This document shows positions 59,908 through 64,000 of a stretch of 64,000 nt of DNA, piece by piece. The notes under the pieces were generated by a model, which was not told the DNA's origin, did no database searches, and worked only from the letters and a program-made list of their open reading frames with translations. Origin of the DNA: Terribacillus halophilus. Its GTDB lineage: Bacteria > Bacillota > Bacilli > Bacillales > Amphibacillaceae. The DNA lies in the NCBI RefSeq assembly GCF_900101385.1, contig NZ_FMZB01000001.1, positions 434,001 through 498,000 of the forward strand. Reading direction: 5' to 3'. Every line of letters starts with the position of its first letter. The first letter of the stretch is position 1. A program made the translations under genes and the position numbers.

Positions 59908-60174
59908 GTGATCCAAAAAACGTTGCGTGTCACCCTGGATACTGGCTTGCAAGCCAGACCAGCGGCAAGCTTTGTCCAGCAAGCCAATCGTTATAGTGCC
60001 TCTGTTTATGTGGAAAAAGGGAACAAATCGGTCAACGCAAAAAGCATCATGGGTTTGATGAGTCTGGCTATTGCCCAGGAAGAATTGATCACCTTGAAAA
60101 TCGACGGTCCAGATGAAGAGGAAGCCATGGAGGAATTGACTGCTTTCATTACTGCCCCGTCGCAAGCCAGCTGA
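59908..60174 (+). CDS. crh: Catabolite repression HPr-like protein Crh
   Basis: The 88-residue HPr homologue carries Gln15 (TGLQARPAA) in place of the PTS-active His15, and keeps Ser46 (NAKSIMGLMSL), the HprK target. It therefore cannot carry sugar phosphate but can act as P-Ser-Crh corepressor of CcpA. Gln15 distinguishes it from HPr. The start is GTG 59908 with GGGAGG upstream; the overlapping ATG at 59906 is in another frame and reads ATG TGA. Confidence 0.97.
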   Translation: MIQKTLRVTLDTGLQARPAASFVQQANRYSASVYVEKGNKSVNAKSIMGLMSLAIAQEELITLKIDGPDEEEAMEELTAFITAPSQAS

Positions 60175-60184
60175 TCCATCTCCT

Positions 60185-60217
60185 AAAAAGTCCTGAATAA
60201 TTTCAGGACTTTTTTTC
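60185..60217 (+). terminator. Terminator of crh
   Basis: AAGTCCTGAA/TTCAGGACTT stem with a 4-nt loop and a seven-T tail; the A-rich left arm extends the stem. Confidence 0.93.
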
Positions 60218-60299
60218 TGCTAATTTGTGGTAAGAAAAGCTTACCTAGTGTAGGCTATGTATTGTAAGATTTTTATGGAGTCAGAAAGGAGATCATATT

Positions 60300-61307
60300 T
60301 TGAATGCAAAACGTTGGATCGCAATTGGAATCGCTGCTTTCCTGCTGGCTGTGTCGGTCGGTTTCCAGACCTTGATTGCAGTCATCAATAGCAATTTTAC
60401 AGAAGCAATTGATTCGGCAACTGGAGGATCTTACTTGAGAGAGGAGATCATCGAGGATGGGGATATGATGAATCGGATAGCGGTGCTGAAAGTGGAAGGC
60501 ACGATACAGGATACAGGTAAAGAAGCTTCGCTATTGGGAAGCGATACATATAATCATACAGCCTTTTTGGATCAACTGGAGCAGGCTGGCATAGATGATA
60601 CAGTCGGCGGGATCATCATTGAAGTGAACAGTCCTGGAGGCGGCGTAGTCGAGAGTGCAGAAATTCACGATAAAGTCGTAGAAGTCCAGGAGGAATATGG
60701 AAAACCAGTTTATGTATCGATGGGTAATATGGCAGCTTCCGGCGGGTATTATTTATCAGCCAGTGCCAACAAAATCGTTGCTCATCCTGCTACAATCACT
60801 GGCTCGATTGGTGTCATCATGTCCACATTGAATTATGCGGAGCTTGCCGATAAAATCGGTATCAAAGAAGAAGTCATCAAGAGTGCCGAACACAAGGATA
60901 TCATGTCCGGGGCACGTGAAATGACAGATGAAGAACGGGACATCCTGCAGTCCATCATCGATGATATGTACGCTGACTTTGTCCAAGTCATCGTAGACGG
61001 ACGAGGTATGCCGGAAGATAAAGTGCGCGAGCTTGGAGATGGACGTATTTATTCCGGTAAACAAGCGCTTGAAAATGGCCTGGTTGATGATTTAGGTGAT
61101 TTGGAAGACACGATAGCCATGATGAAGAAAGATCAAGGGCTTGAGAGCGCAGAAGTATTTGAATATACGGGAAGCGGCTTTGGTATGGGGTCCTTCTGGG
61201 CAACAGCTGCGAAGGATTTGTTTGTATCTGATTCCGACCTGCTCGGTATCAAGGAATTGATGGGCAAATCTAATTCACCGGAAGCTATGTATCTCTATAC
61301 GGAATAG
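60300..61307 (+). CDS. sppA: Signal peptide peptidase SppA
   Basis: SppA degrades leftover signal peptides and lies on the outer face of the membrane. The 335-residue S49 serine protease has one N-terminal membrane anchor (about 5-30), nucleophile Ser147 (NMAASGGYY) and general base Lys199 (SAEHKDIMSG), the same residue numbers as B. subtilis SppA. The start is TTG 60300, eight bases after AAGGAG; the nearby ATG at 60304 is out of frame. yteJ follows after 11 bases. Confidence 0.96.
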   Translation: MNAKRWIAIGIAAFLLAVSVGFQTLIAVINSNFTEAIDSATGGSYLREEIIEDGDMMNRIAVLKVEGTIQDTGKEASLLGSDTYNHTAFLDQLEQAGIDDTVGGIIIEVNSPGGGVVESAEIHDKVVEVQEEYGKPVYVSMGNMAASGGYYLSASANKIVAHPATITGSIGVIMSTLNYAELADKIGIKEEVIKSAEHKDIMSGAREMTDEERDILQSIIDDMYADFVQVIVDGRGMPEDKVRELGDGRIYSGKQALENGLVDDLGDLEDTIAMMKKDQGLESAEVFEYTGSGFGMGSFWATAAKDLFVSDSDLLGIKELMGKSNSPEAMYLYTE

Positions 61308-61318
61308 GAGGCGTTAGC

Positions 61319-61981
61319 ATGGATAAAGAAAAACGTGAGCATCCAGAAGAACTGACGTCACCTGATCAGGATATTTCCAGGACAGAGATAATGGGAGCTG
61401 CGGGGACTGACGGATATGAAGGAACAACTGGAGCTGCGGGGACTGACGAATATGCCGAGCCAAGGAAAGTTGCACATGCCCAGGATAATACCTATCAAGT
61501 GAGTAGCGATCTTGATCGGGAATTGGTGGAACAGTCTGCAGGTGCATCCTCCAAGACAGCAGCTGAAAAGCGTTATGCTGGATTTTGGATGCGTTTCTGG
61601 GCTTATCTTGTCGATCTCCTCGTCGTATTCAGCCTGACAGGTTTGCTCGTTCAGCCTTTTACGATGATAGACGCTTTTTATGAAGCGACACTTTGGAAAT
61701 GGAGCGTCAGCGCTTTACTTGGCGGATTGATTTTCTTTGCTTATTTCCTGTTCATGACAAAATGGCGCGGACAGACTTTAGGCAAGATGATCTTCGGTTT
61801 ACGCGTCATCCGGGAGGACGGAGGACGTCTGTCCTGGTCGGATACGCTGGTTCGGGAAGTGGTAGGCCGTTTCATACACCGCTTATTGTTTTTGTATATC
61901 CTTTATGCTGTTGTAGCATTTACACCAAGAAAACAAGGGGTACACGATCTTTTTGCGGATACACTTGTTATTCATGAATAA
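61319..61981 (+). CDS. yteJ: RDD family membrane protein YteJ
   Basis: The 220-residue protein has a charged N-terminal tail (about 1-85) and an RDD domain with three hydrophobic segments (about 97-115, 125-145, 185-205), including AGFWMRFWAYLVDLLVV and WRGQTLGKMIFGLRVI. The tail carries a 12-residue direct repeat (GAAGTDGYEGTT, GAAGTDEYAEPR) encoded by a 36-base tandem repeat starting at 61394 and 61430. The sppA-yteJ pair is as in B. subtilis; YteJ has been linked to SppA control. Confidence 0.9.
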   Translation: MDKEKREHPEELTSPDQDISRTEIMGAAGTDGYEGTTGAAGTDEYAEPRKVAHAQDNTYQVSSDLDRELVEQSAGASSKTAAEKRYAGFWMRFWAYLVDLLVVFSLTGLLVQPFTMIDAFYEATLWKWSVSALLGGLIFFAYFLFMTKWRGQTLGKMIFGLRVIREDGGRLSWSDTLVREVVGRFIHRLLFLYILYAVVAFTPRKQGVHDLFADTLVIHE

Positions 61982-61983
61982 GG

Positions 61984-62020
61984 AAAAACCATCCGACATA
62001 TTGCCGGATGGTTTTTTTTC
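61984..62020. terminator. Bidirectional terminator between yteJ and clpP
   Basis: AACCATCCG/CGGATGGTT stem with five A on the left and eight T on the right, serving both converging genes. Confidence 0.93.
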
Positions 62021-62024
62021 TGTC

Positions 62025-62612
62025 TTATGAAGGTTTTTTCTCCATTACTTTATCGATCAAGCCGTAGTTCACTGCTTGTTCTGCTGTAAGGAAGTTATCA
62101 CGGTCTGTATCGCGCTCGATTACCTCAAGCGGCTGACCGCTGCGCTCTGCCATGATTTCGTTTAGCTTTTTGCGCATTTCGATGATGCGGCGAGCATGGA
62201 TTTCAATATCACTTGCCTGGCCTTGTGTACCGCCTAGAGGCTGGTGAATCATCACTTCACTGTTTGGAAGTGCGAAACGTTTGCCTTTTTCACCAGCAGT
62301 CAATAGGAATGCACCCATGGAAGCTGCCATACCGATGCAGATAGTCGATACTTGCGGCTGAATGAATTGCATTGTATCGTAGATTGCCATACCTGCAGTG
62401 ATGGATCCGCCTGGTGAGTTGATGTATAGGGAAATTTCTTTTTCCGGATCTTCTGCTGCCAAGAATAACAGCTGAGAAACGATGCTGTTGGCAACATTAT
62501 CATCGATCGCGCTGCCAAGCATGATGATCCGGTCTTTCAACAGACGGGAGTAAATATCATAAGCGCGTTCTCCTCTGTTTGTCTGTTCAATAACTGTAGG
62601 GATTAGATTCAT
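62025..62612 (-). CDS. clpP: ATP-dependent Clp protease proteolytic subunit
   Basis: ClpP is the serine peptidase barrel that works with ClpX, ClpC and ClpE. The 195-residue protein has the full triad Ser98 (GMAASMGAF), His123 (MIHQPLGG) and Asp172 (RDTDRDNF), and the PINSPGGS-type strand as [11 protein letters not shown]. It starts after AAAGGAGG on the minus strand. A CtsR box overlaps its promoter, so it should be heat- and stress-induced. Confidence 0.98.
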   Translation of the reverse strand: MNLIPTVIEQTNRGERAYDIYSRLLKDRIIMLGSAIDDNVANSIVSQLLFLAAEDPEKEISLYINSPGGSITAGMAIYDTMQFIQPQVSTICIGMAASMGAFLLTAGEKGKRFALPNSEVMIHQPLGGTQGQASDIEIHARRIIEMRKKLNEIMAERSGQPLEVIERDTDRDNFLTAEQAVNYGLIDKVMEKKPS

Positions 62613-62664
62613 AGTAGATCCTCCTTTGGATATGAGCTCATTATGTTAAGTAATGACTAACCTT

Positions 62665-62694
62665 ATCTTACCTAAAAGGTCAATAAAGGTCAAA
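62665..62694 (-). promoter_or_regulatory. clpP promoter with CtsR operator
   Basis: On the minus strand, TTGACC (62693-62688), 17 bases and TAAGAT (62670-62665) form the promoter. On the plus strand GGTCAAT-AAA-GGTCAAA (62678-62694) matches the CtsR tandem heptads RGTCAAA-NAN-RGTCAAA at 13 of 14 positions and covers the -35. The remainder of the 300-bp gap to the catalase gene shows no gene. Confidence 0.88.
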
Positions 62695-62846
62695 CAAAAT
62701 ACTAACTTTCTATCGCCTATTCCATATTTCCCTAGTTGAAAGGCAAATAAACGCTAGAAATACAGTATCCCGTTAACTTTGACTTTCAATAGATAATCTC
62801 CTGCAAACAAGTGCACTTTTCATTTTAATTGTCGCTTCAGGAAATG

Positions 62847-62872
62847 GTTTAGAAATGTTACCAGGGTGGAAT
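62847..62872 (+). promoter_or_regulatory. Weak sigma-B-like site before the manganese catalase
   Basis: GTTTAG (62847-62852) is followed by GGGTGG after 11 bases or by GTGGAA after 14 bases. Neither arrangement fits the sigma-B consensus well. It is listed because manganese catalases of this type are often sigma-B-controlled. Confidence 0.25.
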
Positions 62873-62912
62873 GTAATCAGCGGAAAGCAAAAAAGCTCTA
62901 GGAGGTAACAAC

Positions 62913-63719
62913 ATGTTCAACCATACGAAAGTACTACAATATCCAGCAAGACCGGACAAGCCAGATGCGCTGTTCGCAAAGAAAATGCAGGAAATCTTGG
63001 GTGGACAATTCGGTGAAATCACTGTAGCCCTTCAATACTTATTCCAAGGCTGGAGCGCCCGCGGCGAAGAAAAATATAAAGATTTGATCATGGATACAGC
63101 CACAGAAGAAATCGGTCATGTTGAAATGATCGCAACCATGATTGCCCGCCTGCTTGATGGAGCACCTATCAAAGAACAAGAAGAAGCAGCGAAGGATCCT
63201 GTCATCGGAGCTATCCTAGGCGGTATGAACCCACAGCACGCCATCGTTTCAGGTCTGGGACCTCGTCCGACAGACAGTAATGGTGTTCCTTGGAACGCTG
63301 GCTACATCATTGCAAGCGGTAACCTCCTAGCTGATATTCGCGCCAACATCAATGCGGAATCTCAAGGACGGCTGCAAGTTGCCCGTCTATATGAAATGAC
63401 AGAAGACCAAGGTGTCCGCGATATGTTGTCCTTCTTGCTCGCACGTGACTCCATGCACCAAAACCAATGGATTGCTGCTGCACGTGAATTGGAAGAGAAG
63501 AATGGCGTCATCGTGCCAGGCTCCTTCCCGAGAGAACTTGAGGCAGATAACTTCTCCCATAGCCTGATCAACTTCTCTGAAGGAGAAGATTCAAAAGAAG
63601 GCAGCTGGGCAAATGGAACTGCCCCAGACGGAGGTCAGTTCAATTATGAACAAACACCAACAGCTCACGGTGAAAAACAAGAACTGCAGCCAGCACCTGA
63701 ATATATGTATCCGAAATAA
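62913..63719 (+). CDS. Manganese (non-heme) catalase family protein
   Basis: The 268-residue ferritin-like protein has the dinuclear metal site pattern GQFGEITVALQYLFQ, TATEEIGHVEMIATMIA and, later, GRLQVARLYEMTEDQGVRDMLSFLLARDSMHQNQW, giving the Glu/His ligands of manganese catalases. It should break down hydrogen peroxide. Similar B. subtilis proteins are YdbD and spore-coat CotJC; the length and Pro/Glu-rich tail favour the YdbD type. It starts after AGGAGG. It is cytosolic, with no signal peptide. Confidence 0.92.
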   Translation: MFNHTKVLQYPARPDKPDALFAKKMQEILGGQFGEITVALQYLFQGWSARGEEKYKDLIMDTATEEIGHVEMIATMIARLLDGAPIKEQEEAAKDPVIGAILGGMNPQHAIVSGLGPRPTDSNGVPWNAGYIIASGNLLADIRANINAESQGRLQVARLYEMTEDQGVRDMLSFLLARDSMHQNQWIAAARELEEKNGVIVPGSFPRELEADNFSHSLINFSEGEDSKEGSWANGTAPDGGQFNYEQTPTAHGEKQELQPAPEYMYPK

Positions 63720-63743
63720 AAAGCAATCCATAACAAAAAAAGG

Positions 63744-63778
63744 AAGGAAGAAAGAAGCTGGTCTCCTTTCTTCCTTTT
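63744..63778 (+). terminator. Terminator after the manganese catalase
   Basis: AAGGAAGAAAG/CTTTCTTCCTT perfect 11-bp stem, T-run TTTT. Confidence 0.88.
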
Positions 63779-63807
63779 GCTAGAATGACGGACTATCAAT
63801 AAAATAC

Positions 63808-63836
63808 TTGCACAAAAGAAAAAACTCACGTATAAT
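63808..63836 (+). promoter_or_regulatory. tRNA promoter
   Basis: TTGCAC (63808-63813), 17 bases, TATAAT (63831-63836), about 22 bases before the expected 5' leader of the tRNA. Confidence 0.9.
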
Positions 63837-63864
63837 AATCGTTGTCACATTATTAATTACATAT

Positions 63865-63940
63865 GCGCTCGTAGCTCAGTTGGATAGAGCGGTGGTTTCC
63901 GGTACCACGTCTGCCGGGGGTTCGAATCCCTCCGAGCGCG
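63865..63940 (+). tRNA. tRNA-Arg (anticodon CCG)
   Basis: Acceptor GCGCTCG (63865-63871) pairs with CGAGCGC (63933-63939); D arm GCTC/GAGC; anticodon stem GTGGT/ACCAC with loop TTCCGGT, giving anticodon CCG (63899-63901), which reads CGG; T arm GGGGG-TTCGAAT-CCCTC with one G.U pair. The discriminator is G63940 and CCA is not encoded (CTA follows). By my folding the variable region has 7 bases (GTCTGCC), slightly longer than usual. Confidence 0.95.
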
Positions 63941-63954
63941 CTACTAAATATAGA

Positions 63955-63997
63955 AATAGCAAGGGTTCAGGCAGTTTGCCGCCCTTGCTATTTTTTG
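63955..63997 (+). terminator. Terminator of the tRNA transcript
   Basis: ATAGCAAGGG and CCCTTGCTAT arms with an inner GGCAGTTTGCC-type hairpin, followed by six T. Confidence 0.9.
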
Positions 63998-64000
63998 TAG

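Noticed and set aside
62847-62872. Confident sigma-B promoter for the manganese catalase
   Set aside because: Spacing of the two best hexamers is 11 bases or the -10 is poor; it is kept only as a low-confidence feature.

Overview
The window is chromosomal DNA from a Gram-positive, motile, endospore-type Bacillaceae species. Gene order closely follows Bacillus subtilis in blocks: degSU-comF-flagellar-hag-fliDST-hpf-secA-prfB, cccB-ftsEX-ctpB-minJ, uvrBA, hprK-lgt-ppaX-yvoF, yvcD-trxB and yvcIJK-whiA-crh. Base composition looks mid-40s % G+C by eye, and gene content (prfC present, an amj homologue, a Bacillaceae-type intergenic repeat) differs from B. subtilis. A halotolerant relative such as Terribacillus is a guess, not a demonstration. 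Housekeeping content dominates; no insertion sequence, prophage or CRISPR array was seen.

Layout. 1-4.2 kb: end of nagB, yvyE, the degS-degU two-component system, a DegV-family gene. 4.2-6.3 kb: competence genes comFA-comFC. 6.4-11.5 kb: late flagellar operon yvyF-flgM-flgN-flgK-flgL-yviE-fliW-csrA. 11.5-12.95 kb: flagellin gene hag, which is split by a 357-nt group I intron; conventional gene calling would end it early at an intron stop codon. 13.1-16.6 kb: two accessory genes inserted in the flagellar locus, a fused glycosyltransferase/CDP-glycerol glycerophosphotransferase and an RsbR-type stressosome protein with a sigma-B-like promoter. 16.8-19.5 kb: flaG-fliD-fliS-fliT. 19.6-24.6 kb: hpf (sigma-B-like promoter), a small ORF without a standard start codon, secA, and prfB with its programmed +1 frameshift. 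24.7-31.2 kb: cccB, ftsE-ftsX, an M23 hydrolase, ctpB and minJ. 31.2-36.4 kb (minus strand): amj, a large SWIM-SNF2 helicase, an intergenic repeat, and a glucose-type EIIA. 36.6-45.9 kb: prfC, uvrB-uvrA behind a LexA box, yojF-bshB2, yvlB-yvlD. 46.0-49.0 kb: hprK-lgt-ppaX-yvoF. 49.0-54.1 kb: glycerol regulon glpP-glpFK-glpD with two GlpP-type leader terminators. 54.2-61.9 kb: yvcD-trxB, a candidate small RNA, yvcI-rapZ-glmR-whiA-crh, sppA-yteJ. 62.0-64.0 kb: clpP (minus, CtsR box), a manganese catalase, tRNA-Arg(CCG).

How the parts connect. DegSU, FlgM, CsrA/FliW and the structured hag leader form a motility control circuit: a near-perfect sigma-D promoter overlaps the csrA stop codon and feeds a leader whose hairpin displays a CsrA-type AGGA loop. 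HprK, PpaX and Crh, with several cre-like sites, link to catabolite control of the glp genes. Stress circuits are visible as sigma-B-like, LexA and CtsR sites.

The strongest observation is the hag intron: paired P1, P2, P4 and P7 elements, a U.G splice pair and a terminal G. Removing it restores the conserved flagellin C-terminus exactly. Other points worth following are a candidate small RNA with a C-rich loop after trxB, the non-AUG ORF before secA, and the glycerophosphotransferase fusion next to flagellin.
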